From Oreohelix idahoensis (lineage: Eukaryota > Mollusca > Gastropoda > Stylommatophora > Oreohelicidae): 64,000 bases of DNA. The position numbers and the translations under genes are program-made. The DNA is taken from positions 1,185,058 to 1,249,057 of the forward strand of contig JAMPIV010018780.1 in NCBI GenBank assembly GCA_024509875.1, given 5' to 3'. Shown piece after piece: positions 37,634-49,410 of this stretch; within the stretch, counting starts at the first letter, position 1; every line of letters begins with the position of its first letter. Under the pieces are notes generated by a model. That model saw nothing but the letters and a program-made list of their open reading frames with translations, searched no databases and was not told the DNA's origin.

Positions 37634-39289
37634 GATGTCTAAAATGTGAGTACAGAACCTGAAATAATTAATTATCTTATTTCAATGTTAAATAGCAACA
37701 AGACTTAATAAAGTGCTTGTATAATCTCTATGTTGAACCCAATCTCTGTGGGAAACAGGAGTTGACACCAACTTGTATTATCAAATGTATAATAATATCA
37801 CAAGTCACTTCTTAATCATCAGTGCACTACCCAAATCAGTGCATAACCATCAGTTATTTATCATAACTGCACTACAATAGTGCATAAGCAAAAAAACACC
37901 AGTTAGTTATGATAAGTGCACTATAGACCAATAGTGCATGAGCATATATTAACAATAGTGAAAGCTAACTATGCAAGAACTATGTAAACAATAACAAGAC
38001 AATGTAAACAATAACAAAGGTCACCAACAATGTAAACAATAACAAAGATCAAAGTCAATGTAAACAACAACAAAGATCAGAGTCAATGTAAACAACAACA
38101 AAGATCAGAGTCAATGTAAACAATAACAAAGATCAGAGTCAATGTAAACAATCAACAAAGATCAAAGTCAATGTAAACAACAACAAAGATCAAACAATAC
38201 GAAAACATTCGCATAAGTCAAATACACAAACAGCAAAACTAAAAAGAAATATGCGAAGATATGACTAACAAATGACGCTACAGTGTATACACAAAAATAT
38301 ACGTAAAGAACTGAATAATAGCAAAGGGGAGACCTACAAATACAAACAATCGAAATCGAAACTAAAAAACACAAAGAAAGAGAGAAAAGAAAAAAGAAAA
38401 AAAAAAAAATATATATATACAAGAAACAAAAATAAAGCACAACTCGTCACAACTAAACAGATATAGCAACGATTGTCGCTAGCAAATTTCACTGTAGGAA
38501 ATTCGCACAGTCCCTAACGAAAACGCTAACAGTAGAACCTCTGTGACGTGGTATCTTCTACTGAAAGACACCGCCCAACCGAGAAAACCCGCTGAAATAT
38601 AAACATATAAATATACAAATAACAAATAACATATAACATATAAACATGTATCATGAAAACAATAGGAGAAAGTGTGAAAGTACAGAAGGCTCAGTTAGAA
38701 CATAAGGGCACAGTTCACAAACAAAACAGGCCACTTAACTTCTATAAATCCAGCGTCAGCACGGTGCAGAACAGGATGTAATCAGCATTCTGAGGATAAT
38801 GATCCAACGTTGATTAACTTCTGCTCCCATAAACAGCCATGACGAAGGAAAAGAGCTTCTAATACTGCAACAGTTGTTACGGCACTTGACCTTCTGAATC
38901 TTCTAAATTGATTTAACCGGCACTTGACCTTCTGAACCCGCAACAGTACCCCTGAGACCGGAACAGTTGTTACGGCACTTGTCCTTCTTTTCACCAGATC
39001 AGGAAATCCATTCGCTCGGTACTTGTCCTTCTAATTTTACATAAACTTCAATATTGCCGAGCAGCGCCGGGTAGTTTCAAAATCAGCAACTGTCAGAAAA
39101 TCCGGATACTTTCAATAAAATTTCTTGTAAGGTGGTAGTTGATGCTGTAGTTGTATCTAGTATGATGATGATGTCTGGGTTTGCTGACCCCCTTGATAGC
39201 TGGAATCAGAGTGAACCATCCTATGGCCACCAAAAATGATATGGTGCGCCAAAATATCAGATGATAGAACCAGCTCTGGCCACCAAAAA
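37634..39289 (-). other. Leader between 5' LTR and gag, with two repeat arrays
   Basis: No conserved reading frame. At 37980-38200 a ~28-bp unit (CAATGTAAACAACAACAAAG, then ATCAGAGT) is repeated about eight times. At 38870-39040 a CGGCACTTGACCTTCTGAA-type unit recurs at least four times. Next to the 5' LTR the minus strand reads TTTTTGGTGGCCAGAGCTGG; the TGG five bases in could be the tRNA primer site, but I could not match a tRNA. The motif GGCCACCAAAAATGATA also occurs at about 39225. Confidence 0.6.
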
Positions 39290-40675
39290 TGATAAGGGTG
39301 GATTTGAGCTGAAGTGGTAACTTGCCACCCTTATCGACACCTGGTATAAAAGTGCAAGATGTAGGTGTCTTCTCTGATTTAGGATGTTGCTGTGTATGTG
39401 GTAGTGGAACAGTTCACAGGGTTATCACACAGGCAACATGACGTGTAGAGTCATAGAAAGGGTAACTTCGTTGTATAAGTTTCTTCCATTTATTGCACGC
39501 CACAAAACAGTCATGATACTTATGACATCAACATAGTTAACGAGTTCAGCAAGATGATATGGCACATTGAAAACAATTTCTGTAGTCAGCAATGACAGCT
39601 GTTGTATATATGCGTCATAAGACATCACAGTTCAATAGATTCAGAAATTCATAAATCATAGAGTTCTAGTTCGTGAAGCTGTATAAATAATAATAATTTC
39701 TATAACTTCTGCAACAGTGTCAGCTACAGATCTTCAATGTTCATAAACAATAATAAATGCTCCCATTCTGATGCTAGCAGATCAGTTGTATACAATAAGT
39801 CCGTTCACTGTCTGCACGTGAATAGCATACATGGGCTACAGGTCAGCTCGACCTTTATAATGTTCCTAAGTCTAACCATCTGACTTGGACGTGATCTCTG
39901 ATATAACGAATCCTGGAACACAGACAATAGTCTTGTTGGTCTAGAGCGACCCATATATATTTAACTAGTTCAGGTATCAAGATACCGGTGACTTAATCCT
40001 AGTCAAAGTACCTCTCCATTTTGCATCACACAGGCGAGCAAATAGGCGACAAAATGACGAACCTCTAGATGATAGCATAAAGTTCGATACAAGAGGAATT
40101 ACCTTATTTCGGAAAATCAACCATGAACATATGCCTCCAGGCAGGCGTGAATAATACGGGAAATAGTCTAGTTAGCTAACTAACTCACAAAGACCATGTA
40201 TTTCCCTCAGAAAATCACAAGACGCAGTTGCGTCTGCTCGCTTCTTAAACCATTTCTAAACTGCCCCAACTGGGCGGAACACACAGAACGAACTCCCAGC
40301 TTTTGACATGCGCAGAACGACAATCTCTGAGTTGCCGTTCACAATAAAACGATTCTAAGAACATTCGAGATAAAAGTCTTACACAGTCGCGCCTTTTATG
40401 GTCATGAAAAGAAGCGTTAAGAAAGGTTTCAGACATCTACCATAGTTGACTGATACTACCAAATAAGGAGATGTGGTCACGCTTCGTTCAAGAAATTATA
40501 GACCGAACGTGTCTCTATACAAGAGAAGGCAAACTCCTAAAAAATTGTAGTTTCGATAACTCGGATTATGTCCCTTTGACCATAGAAAACATAATACACA
40601 CTTCAGTCAAAAAAATGATCATACATATGAAAAATATTTATACAAACGAAAAATAATAATGATCCGTGCGTAACA
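39290..40675 (-). repeat. 5' LTR of the Gmr1-type element
   Basis: In element sense it starts TGTTACGCACGG at 40675 and ends CCCTTATCA at 39290. It is nearly identical to 30473-31856: I see a 2-bp indel (ATAAATCATAGAG here, ATAAATCAGAG there) and one substitution near the right end. The promoter and start site should lie within; no TATA box is unambiguous. Confidence 0.95.
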
Positions 40676-40794
40676 ACGAGATACCCCCATTGTGATTATG
40701 CGGCACTTGCTTGGATTGATGTCAGTAAGATCCAAATATGCGATGGCCCAGACAAAAGCTTTCATGCAAGTAACCACAGACTAAAGCCATCCCC
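40676..40794 (+). mobile_element. LINE H, continuation after the LTR element
   Basis: Starts with the right-hand ACGAG target copy and continues the reading frame broken at 30472 (DTPIVIMRHLLGLMSVRSKY). The F insertion that follows interrupts it again. Confidence 0.7.
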
Positions 40795-43700
40795 TGCATA
40801 GGAACATTTTTCTTCTTTGATCCTTAGCTGCTGACTGTCAAAGCAGTCAGTGGCCAGCACGCCTGGTGGCTTCTTGTAGGGCAGCAACAAACTGCTTCCA
40901 CTTTGTTTGGTTGGCGGCCATTTTTGTACAGTGCCCCAGCTCTGGTTCATTCTTTGCATCTCAGCCTCCACAGTTCGCCAAGTTGTTTTTGGTCAGCCTC
41001 TCTTTCACTTTCCTTGGGAGGGTTCATAGTATAGCTGTTCTTATGATGGCATCCGGGTCTATTCTGAGGATGTGGCCAACCCAACTCCAGCATCTGCCAG
41101 CTATGATGGTGTGCATGTCTGTTGCGCACATATTCTTTTGTATGGAATTATGCGACGCACGGATTACTGTAGGTAGGTAGGCATACAAATGTATTGTATG
41201 ACTATTTGATATGAACAGTATTTATTTTGAAATGCTCTCATGGTCAAAGTTATATCACCCATGATTAATTCATACTTTTGTTGTATGGGTGATCTCTCTT
41301 GAATATCGATTTGGCGGATGGATCTAGACTCCGTTGATCTATTCTCTGTTCGGTCAGAAACAGATTATTCTTGCTTAGGTTTATGCAGGGATGTTTATGG
41401 TCCGAGTCTATGTTTACTCAGTGTCTGTTGGAGACGATTCGGTCTTATATCGGGTTATCTTTGTATGTCTATGTCGGACTATTTTGTCCTTGTACTGTAT
41501 TTTGGGGTCAGGTGCTTTTCGGCGCATGAAGATACGTTAGGGAGTTCTTCGGTGATGGAGAAGCCTGGCGGGAAGTCATGTCTGAGACCTGCCAAGAGTT
41601 TGTGATCTCTTTTTCTGATTATGGGAACGAAGATAGTTTCTTCGAGGATGGTTAAATCCATGAGTTCCCTAGTGTTCATTCCATAACGCGAGGAGAAGAG
41701 CGTTTCTGTGTTTGCTAGTGGTTTTTTTCCTATGACAAGGTAAAAGACTGTTTACCGAACTTTTTCCATTCCTAGGCCTAAGATGGGCAGACAGCTACAT
41801 GAATTGAACCATGTCAGTATGTCGGAACGACATGTTATCTAGCAGCACTGATTATGTATATATGCAGCAACTATGAGGAAAGAATATGCTGAATGTTATA
41901 GAAACAGTTATGTTCATGAACTGAATCTTTATTAAAGCTTCATTGTGCATCGTTATCGTGAGCGAGGCTCACAAGACTAGAAGCCATTTTTGGAATGCTA
42001 TTTATTGTTGATCATTTACCAGAGAACAGGGACGCCCTTATTATCAGGTGATGATAAAGAGATCATACTTATGAAAGGAAAACCTACTATTGGTAGTTTA
42101 ACGTTTTCTCAGGAAATAATGGCTGAACTGTATTTAACGGAATCTTCGCTAGAGTGCAAGTTACGTTTATGCTAAAGAGGTTCGGTCTAGGAATCAGGTT
42201 GGAACCTTGTATATTAACTGACATGATTAGTCAGTAAGGCCTGATGAATATTTATATAAGATATGGAACTCTGAATGCTTGTATACTGACGTTCCATTGT
42301 GATTTCCTTCTACATGAATGCCAATTTATTATTGTACACCGTGGGTCAACAATATGCTATTGATGTCGACCTGTGTTCCTGTAACTGTACCCGTTCTGTC
42401 CAAGTGTGTGCGTCAAATTAAACTATTGAAACGTCTACAGTAGTCTGCATCAGTAACTTCTAGATACGTATGAATGAGTGTTTGAACCTTCAGTCAACTC
42501 CACAGAAGAGTCTACACATTCGCGTATTGACATCTCTTGTAACACTCATTGTCAACGCATTCTTGTCGGGGCCTCATTGTGTTCCAGGACAAGGTGACCT
42601 GTATACCCGACACTGTGCACGGTTATTAGAGTTGACCAGTTACCCCAATACACCTTTACAACGTGCTCTGATATATACACAGTTACGATGAAGCAGAACA
42701 GAGCTTTATCAATGTCCTCTTGGTAACTCCGAGTAAGTAGTTCTTGGTTAGTGATAGTATCCTTAGGCAGACTGTGTAGGAGGACAGTTTCAACATTTTC
42801 TTCTCTGTTACTCGCCAGCATCCCACACCAATGAGAAGAACAGAAAGTACACAGCTCTCATATAATCTTAATTTTGTGTTTGTGCTGTATTGGGAAGACT
42901 TTCAGATGTTGTTGAGACTAGCAACTACTGTTCTTGCTTTATTCGTTCTGTTCTTGATATCTTTGTTTGTTCTGCTGTCTGGTGTTACTATGCATCCTAG
43001 AGGTATGTAAATGTGTTCGTCTGTTCCAGCTTCTGGTTCTTTATTGTTATGGGCTCAGGACTGCCCACATTGAGTGTCATGACCTCTGTCTTCTTCAGAT
43101 TGATGTTCAGATCCACCTGCTGGCTATACTTATTCAGTCTATCAGTTTTTTCTTGGATGTGTTGATGTGAATGTGCGAGTAGTGGAATGTCATCTGCAAA
43201 TTCCAGGTCTTCCAGTGTAGAAAACGTTGTCCATCTAATTCCTCTTGGATTGCCCTCTGTTGTCTGGCGCATCACCCAGTCTATGACTGTCAAAAAAAAA
43301 GTTGTTGACTAGGGGCATCCCTGTCGTACTCCTGTCATCACCTCAAAAGTTAAATTGCTCAACCCAACACTGCATGTAAAGTTAGCATAGAGGTTTTTAA
43401 TGATGGAAACAATGCAGCTGGGAATTCCAAAAGCCCTCAGTATTTTCCATAGGCTGTCCCTGTTTATGCTGTCAAATTTCTTTTCAAAATAAACAAAGTT
43501 AATGTATAGCTGTCTCTGCCATTCCGAGCACTGCTCTATAATGTTCCTAAGGGTGAATATATGATCTGCACATCTTCTGTTCTTTCTGAATCCTGCTTGT
43601 TCTTTCCTCAGTTTATGGCCTACTGCTTTTGAAATTCTCTGGATAATTATCCTGCCTCGTATTTGACTGGGAACTAGAGGAGAGTAATTTCTCTCCAGTT

Positions 43701-44460
43701 GTAAGGTCACCCTTCTTGGACAATTTTACACAATTTCTTTACACCACACTGTCAGTTTTCCAGACTTGTACAAATAGTAGTTCTAAAAGTTCTGCTGCTA
43801 GTTCAGGATCTGCCTTGAATAACATAGCATTTAAATTGTCGTGATAAGGAACTTTTCCATTCTTTAACCCTTTGATAGTTGTGATGATTTCTTCTCTTCA
43901 TGGAATGTCTGTATTTAAGTCTAGATCATTTTCAGCCTCAGGAACATTAGCTACGTCTCTGATGGTTCCTTATTCAGTGTTTCTCTGAAGTGCTCTGCCC
44001 ATCTTGTTTCCTGCCCCTGTGCTGTGGTGATGAGATTCCCTTGCTTGTCTCTTACTAATGTAATATTGTTTTCCGCTGATAGTTTTAGTTATTTTATATA
44101 CTGTGCTTTGTTCATTTCTCAGTGCTGCCTCTACTGCCTGTCTTGCAAGATCGTCCAGAAATTTCCTTTTGTTGACTCGGGTTTGACGTTTTACTTCCTT
44201 GTCCAGCTGACTGTACTGTTTGCTATATATTTCATTTAACCTGGGAGACTTTGCTTCTATTTTCTTTCTTGTCATTTCTTTTTTCTTCGCTATGGTGTTT
44301 AACGTTTCTGGTGTTATCCAATCTTTTCTCTTTCTTTCCTTGAATCCCAAGCATGATTTGCTGCTTTCCTTATATATAGCTGAAATGATGCTGAATTTCT
44401 GGTCAACATCATCAGTTGCTGTTTCTTTCTGGCTATCGACATAGCTGACATCAAAGCAGC
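40795..44460 (-). mobile_element. LINE family F, ~2.1 kb, split by a solo LTR
   Basis: LINE parts are 40795-41119 and 42712-44460. In minus-strand order: linker with basic helices (FKERKRKDWITPETLNTIAK, RVNKRKFLDDLARQAVEAAL), RT (LRKEQAGFRKNRRCADHIFT, VMTGVRQGCP), a further RT part (WTTFSTLEDLEFADDIPLLA) and the F tail (GRPKTT-type region at about 41000), ending at the (GAA)n tail near 40812. Several frameshifts; the endonuclease is missing. It lies inside LINE H. Confidence 0.8.
41120..42711 (+). repeat. Solo LTR, 1592 bp, with 5-bp target duplication
   Basis: Starts TGTTGCGCACAT and ends GCTTTATCA. ATGTC flanks it at 41115-41119 and 42712-42716. Removing it rejoins the F LINE exactly (GGTGTGCATGTC followed by CTCTTGGTAACTCC, as in the uninterrupted copy near 25220). 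The ends resemble those of the Gmr1-type LTRs, so it belongs to the same wider group but another family. It shows no internal gene. Confidence 0.88.
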
Positions 44461-44599
44461 AAGAATAAACAGGGGGGTGTCATGGATAGCGCAGGCAGAG
44501 GCAACTATTAGACAGGTGACCAGGACCTAAGATGCATCAAAAGTGAGGAGTGCAGTAAGCGACCCATAGCTTGACTGCCTGCGTCAGGGTCAGCGAACC

Positions 44600-44820
44600 A
44601 GAGCTGACCAAGACCCTACTCCACCTCCACGTGGTGGTCCTGGAAACAGGCTGCATCACTGCAGTCTGGCTGAGGAATAGGGATCGAAGAGGGAAGGCAA
44701 ACCCGATCCCAAAAAATGCAGTGCGGAAGTCGGCCGAAAGGCGTAAATACCGCAGCTTCGCTGTAAACGGACACAACGCAACCAACGTCCTTTTCAGGAT
44801 GAACGAGGAAGAAGAAAAAG
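44600..44820 (+). repeat. Short repeat S2, copy 2
   Basis: Matches 26012-26245 from CTGACCAAGACCCTACTCCA to the GAAGAAGAAAAA tail. It interrupts LINE H. Its plus frame is open (85 codons, Lys/Arg-rich), but the other copy does not preserve the frame. Confidence 0.65.
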
Positions 44821-45315
44821 ACAAGTGACCACAGTTGAAAATATTCTCAAGGGAGAAGAGTGGAGTAAGTCAGGTAAGAACTGGATGAACAAGTCATCAT
44901 CAGCCTTGGTAGAGAGTGCAGAACTTGGCCAATGAGAGGGCAGAGCTGGAAATTGATAAGCTGATAAATGATCATTCTGGGGATGATGATGCCAGTGTGT
45001 ACACTGATGGGTCTGTAATCCATGGTGAGAAATCATAGTGGGGCTTCTCTGCTAGGGTAAAGGGCAGAATCTTTACTGAACCTAGCGGGGCTTACATGAT
45101 AACAACCTCCAGCATGAGAATGGAGGTATAGGCAGCTACTGCAGCACAAAGGTGGCTGTCTGAAACTTCATTAACAAGGGCAGCTATTGTATCAGACTCA
45201 CAATCCATGCATCGGAAGGTCCAAAGTGGATGGCGCTGGAATGAATGGAAAACCTCCATAGAAGCCGTGAATCTTCAGAAACTGGTGGGGATCTACTGTC
45301 CTGGTCATGTAGGAT
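44821..45315 (+). mobile_element. LINE H, RNase H domain part
   Basis: SVYTDGSVIHGEK, then SSMRMEV, IVSDSQSM and IYCPGHVGF: the D-E-D-H pattern of a LINE-type RNase H with a few stops. The frame is cut at GHVGF by the E insertion and resumes at 47540 (SGNKRADRLASRAL). TAGGATTTA at 45307-45315 is the left target duplication. Confidence 0.8.
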
Positions 45316-47530
45316 TTAAATAATAATAAATTCTTTAAGCACCAAACACGGCGCATAAGGCAGAAACCAGTGCTCTCCAGGTTGTACGTTGTGACGCCAC
45401 TCCTCTTAGCTCTTGCACATTGTTTAATCCCAACGTTCTTCCTTCTCTTATTATTGTTCTTTTGAGTGTTTCTTTTGGTCTTCCTTTTTTCCTCTTACCC
45501 TCAGGAACCCAAGTGAGTGCCTGCAATGGTATTCTGTTGTTTTGCATTCGTAGGACATGACCGATATATGACCATCATCTTTTCCTTATATAGTTGGAGA
45601 CATATTTCTGCCTAGAGTCTTCTCTTATTTGTCGATTAGTCTTGAATTCTTTTCAACTGATGTTCATGAGTTTTCTAAGACATTTGTTCTCAAATGTATT
45701 CAGCTTGTTCTCCAATGATTTTGTTATTTTCCAACTCTCACAGCCGTATGTTAACACTGAGATAACATTTGAATTAAACAGACGAAGCTTGGTATGTATA
45801 TTCAATGATCGTAATTTCCAAATGTTAGATAATCTATTGAAGGCGCTAGCTGCCAAAGCAATTCTAGTATGAATTTCTCTTGTTGTGTCACCATCCTGAG
45901 TCATTTTACTGCCTAAATAATTGAAACTTTCAACTTTCTGTAGTTTTTCCCCGTTCAGGATGATATTAAAGGTCTCGTTAGAAAAGTTCATAGCTTTAGT
46001 TTTAGAGGCATTTATTTGGAGACCTATTTTAACCGAGAGATGACACAAATTATTTACTGTTTCTTGGGATTGTCTGGGTGTTGAACTTAAGAATGCTAAA
46101 TCATCTGCGAAATCCAGGTCCCCCAGGAATTTTCCATTTTATACCTAATTGTTCATTGTGGGTATAGTTTCTCATAACCCAATCAATAGCTATTCCAAAA
46201 AGTAGTGGTGACATAATACAGCCTTGTTTCACCCCTGTTACTACTGTAAACCATTCTGTATTCCCTTTATTTGTTCTAACACAACATCTTGCATTGTCAT
46301 ATAGCGCTTTGATTATATTCACATATTTTGTTGGAAAACCATAGATTGTAAGTATCTTCCACAATGATGGGACTATCAAAGTGTCGACGAACTATCATAA
46401 GTGGCGATTTTTTGAAAATCGACGAAGGTGATAATAAGTGAAAACCCGGCTGATTGCATTTCTTTCTCCACTCATGCAACATAATAATTTTCCAGGTACA
46501 TTTTTTTTTTTTTTTTTTTTTTTTTTTACGCCCTATAATTGTTATTACTATGTCTCTTATTGTGTGAGTATATTTGATCAATACATGATCGTTTCGGCCT
46601 GATTTCGGAGGTACCCATTGCAGCTGGGTCGGCTTCTGGTCGACTGATCATTTCATCAGCATGCAATTCAAAGTCTTTCTAACATCGGTGCAGACGGTGT
46701 TGTAAACCACTACGCTTTTCCAGGTACTGATAATAGAGATATACCACGCCAGTTATTACAGTCTGATAGATCACCTTTCTTCGGTAACTTTACAATAATA
46801 CTGTCTTTCCATTGTTGTGGTGGTTGTTCTTCTCTCCATACTTCATTTATAATATCTAAAATTCACAAGAGGTTGTTGTCATTAACTGCTTTAATCATTT
46901 CGCCTGAAATTTCGTCAACTCCAGCAGCTTTAAAATTTTTAAATCTTTTAACGGCTTGTTTGATCTCGTCCAGCGTGAGTTCATCACAAGTTATTGGCAA
47001 GGTGGTTGTGGGTGTTTCATTATTAAAATTAGGTGTTACTGTTGGTGGTGGTCTGTTTAGCACCTCTATGAAGTGCTCAGCCCATCTCTTCATTTGTTCT
47101 TTTTCTGTTGGTATTGGATTCCCTAATTTATTATTAACAGGTGTTTCCATATCAGTAGGCTGGTGACATAGTTGTTTTGTAATTTGATAAAGGCACCTAC
47201 TATTACCCGTTCTTGCAGCATTTTCAGCTTCTACGGCCAGTTCATTGATGAAATGTCTTTTATCTCTTCGAGTTTTTGTCTTCACTTCTTTATTTAACAA
47301 GTTATAAGTTAGTTTGCAAGATTCAACTGCATTATGTGTACTTGCCGCTAGTAGTTTAAGTTTTGCTGTTTTCCTTTCTTGTATTTTATCCCAAGTATCT
47401 TCTCTCATCCATTTTTTCTTTTTATGTACTAGGTATCCGGTGGTCGCTACAGCTGCTTCTGTCATTGCTGTTCTCAGTTGTTCCCATTTAGTATCGATTG
47501 TCTTGGTGGTGACATCGTTGTCAATTTTAC
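45316..47530 (-). mobile_element. LINE family E (RTE-like), with target duplication and an internal SINE
   Basis: TAGGATTTA flanks it at 45307-45315 and 47531-47539. The 3' tail on the minus strand is (ATT)n. In minus order: linker (WMREDTWDKIQERKTAKLKL, KEQMKRWAEHFIEVLN), RT N-terminal part (FKNFKAAGVDEISGEMI), a SINE insertion, RT palm (TGVKQGCIMSPLLFGIAIDW), then INASKTKAMNF, FNYLGSKMTQDGDTTREIHT and the tail WVPEGKRKKGRPKETLKR. It is 5'-truncated with frameshifts, so not functional. Confidence 0.85.
46499..46717 (-). mobile_element. SINE-like insertion with poly(A) tail and target duplication
   Basis: TTTTCCAGGTAC lies on both sides (about 46488-46499 and 46719-46730). On the plus strand it starts with a run of about 28 T, i.e. 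a 3' poly(A) in minus sense. The minus strand reads GCGTAGTGGTTTACAACACC at the 5' end and contains GACCCAGCTGCAATGGGTAC. The origin of the head is unclear. It sits inside LINE E. Confidence 0.72.
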
Positions 47531-47539
47531 CTAGGATTT

Positions 47540-47880
47540 AGTGGCAATAAAAGAGCTGACAGACTAGCTTCAAGAGCACTATAGAAGGTGCACTGGATAT
47601 GGATAAGGGAGAGATACTGAGGACAATTAATGATCGCCTATTAGAGAATGACACTACAATCAATGAATCATCAAGGCTAATATTGCTGGAATTTGGCACT
47701 AAACATAAGACCAGCAGGGGTGGACGTATGAGAGGATGCATCTAGTGTGTGTTCAACCAGCGCACAACAGAACAAAATTAACATTCACACTCTTCGACAT
47801 TTGCCGAGGGAGAATGAGTACCTATGGGTTTGCCTGGAGTGCAATGACGTTGATTCTGATCAACAATAACAATACCACAA
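47540..47880 (+). mobile_element. LINE H, 3' end
   Basis: SGNKRADRLASRAL completes the RNase H, and ENEYLWVCLECNDVDS near 47810-47860 resembles the Cys-rich end of Jockey/I-type ORF2. It ends in CAACAATAACAATACC. The H element thus spans 29990-47880 with its insertions. Confidence 0.65.
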
Positions 47881-48104
47881 ATTTTCAACTAAGTAACTTT
47901 AATACAAATAACAGGACCACTACAATCTAAGGCATGTCGTACAAGGTGACTAATATACGGTTGTGCTTGTGGCTGTAACAGAAGAGATCACTTCTGCAAG
48001 AGGATGTGAATGCTTTAAGTGCAGGATGCTTACAAGGGGAACCAACTGCTGTGGTGGTTCCATATTCTATTTAGAGTGCAAAAGAAAAGAATGATGAAAA
48101 ACCT

Positions 48105-48750
48105 TACTACAGTAGATAATTTAAATCATGACCTCTATTATCATCATGTAGCATGTTCTTTGCAGAACTTCACTCTCATCACAGCCCGCCTGAAAGACTC
48201 TCAATTTCTAGCCAGCCTTCCCGCCTGCTCCATTGTCGTATTCAAGGTGTCTTCAATGTCCTGTGTCCACCGTCGTCTTGGTCGGCCCCTACCTCACCTT
48301 TCAGAAACCATGCCCTCCATCACTGCTCTTTCTAAATCACTATGATGTTTAATGTGGCCAAAGTATTTCAGTTTCCGAGACATGTTATTGTTTATGAGCC
48401 AGTTTTCCTCGATGTTCAGGTTGTAAGGGATGTCTATATTTTTCTTCTTCTTGGTGCAAGATATTCTGAGAATTTTTCTGTAACACTTTGCTTCGAAAGA
48501 TTCGATTTTTTCTTTAATGTTTGTGTAATGGTCCATGATTCACATCCGTACATTGCCACCGGAAAGATGCACATTCAAAGAAGTTTTACTTTTATTAATT
48601 TGCTGGTGTTATGCCACAGGTTCTTCATTTTATTTAACCTCTGCATTGCTCTGGCCAGTCTCCTTTTGACCTCTGTTGAGCAGTCTCCATTGTTGTTAAT
48701 TACGGAGCCAAGATATTCAAAATTTGTGACATTTTCAATTTCCTCAAGAT
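48105..48750 (-). mobile_element. LINE family A (RTE/BovB-like), 3' fragment
   Basis: The minus strand carries NVTNFEYLGSVINNNGDCST, ARAMQRLNKMKNLWHNTSK, FEAKCYRKILRISC, RKLKYFGHIKHHSDLERAVM and a GRGRPRRRW-type tail. It is the same family as 19855-20600 but more decayed. At 48750 it joins repeat R in the same frame, giving a misleading fusion frame. Confidence 0.75.
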
Positions 48751-48885
48751 ATGGAGGCATATCTGGAGTCATCCTTATATGACCACCAGCTAAGCACAAT
48801 GCTGTAGCATTCAAATGTGGATGTAAATCTCTGTCTTTGAGGGTAAACATACCCTCATGGACTCTTGAAATCATTTACACACTCC
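48751..48885 (+). repeat. Repeat R, 5' part
   Basis: GGAGGCATATCTGGAGTCAT to about AATCATTTACACACT. The same start occurs at 49411 and 54590, so this is a constant repeat end. Confidence 0.6.
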
Positions 48886-49129
48886 AGAACCCTCTATTAC
48901 TGCGTATTAAAATAGTTACAGAAGTATTCATCGTTTTATCTGTGAGTGATAGCTGATTTTCATCTCTAGGAATGATACATCACTGTTGCTATTCATGCTT
49001 TATTCCTCTATTTTTAATATATAGCCATTCACCAATGTTGTCAGTCAAATAAACACATGAGGGATTTTTTTTTTAAAATACATGAAAGAATCCAAACAGC
49101 AAAATCATCATCATAAGCTGCCATCTCCA

Positions 49130-49410
49130 CAACAAATTTTGGCTGAAATGGATTTCCAACATTTTCTGTCTCTTGCCTTGATGGTGCACTCTAAAAAACT
49201 CTTTCCTGTCCATCCCTTGATGTTATCTTCCTGCTTATAAAGCTGTCTTTCCTCTTGTACATTTGCCTTCAACTCTGCCTTCTATTATGGTCTTCAGTTA
49301 GGTGTTATGTCTTTTTATAAGGCAAAATATTTTAGCTGTCGGACTTTGATCTCCTTCATTAATTTGCTTTTTATTCCTAGCTTTCCTAGGACCTCTTACC
49401 TATCTTGCAT
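49130..49410 (-). mobile_element. Decayed LINE C-terminal fragment
   Basis: The minus strand reads LMKEIKVRQLKYF and a few related motifs (compare RKLKYFGHI in family A) among stops. Old RTE-like debris. Confidence 0.35.

Larger units (their letters stand above)
30473..40675 (-). mobile_element. Gmr1-type Ty3/gypsy LTR retrotransposon, complete and very young
   Basis: A 10.2-kb element read right to left, bounded by LTRs of 1386 bp (39290-40675, 5') and 1384 bp (30473-31856, 3'). By eye the LTRs differ by one 2-bp indel and one substitution. The 5-bp target duplication ACGAG flanks it at 30468-30472 and 40676-40680. Contents in transcription order: 5' LTR, 1.66-kb leader with tandem repeats, gag with a coiled-coil N-terminus, protease (DSG), integrase, RT, RNase H, non-coding 3' region with purine tract, 3' LTR. 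Integrase before RT with gypsy-type enzymes is the hallmark of the Gmr1 group. It inserted into LINE H within a DRC3-like intron. Three frame discontinuities (two in gag, one at gag/pol) raise the question of whether it is active. Confidence 0.93.

Noticed and set aside
48575..48874. A 99-codon minus-strand protein with a novel N-terminus
   Set aside because: It is LINE A joined in frame to repeat R, an accidental fusion.
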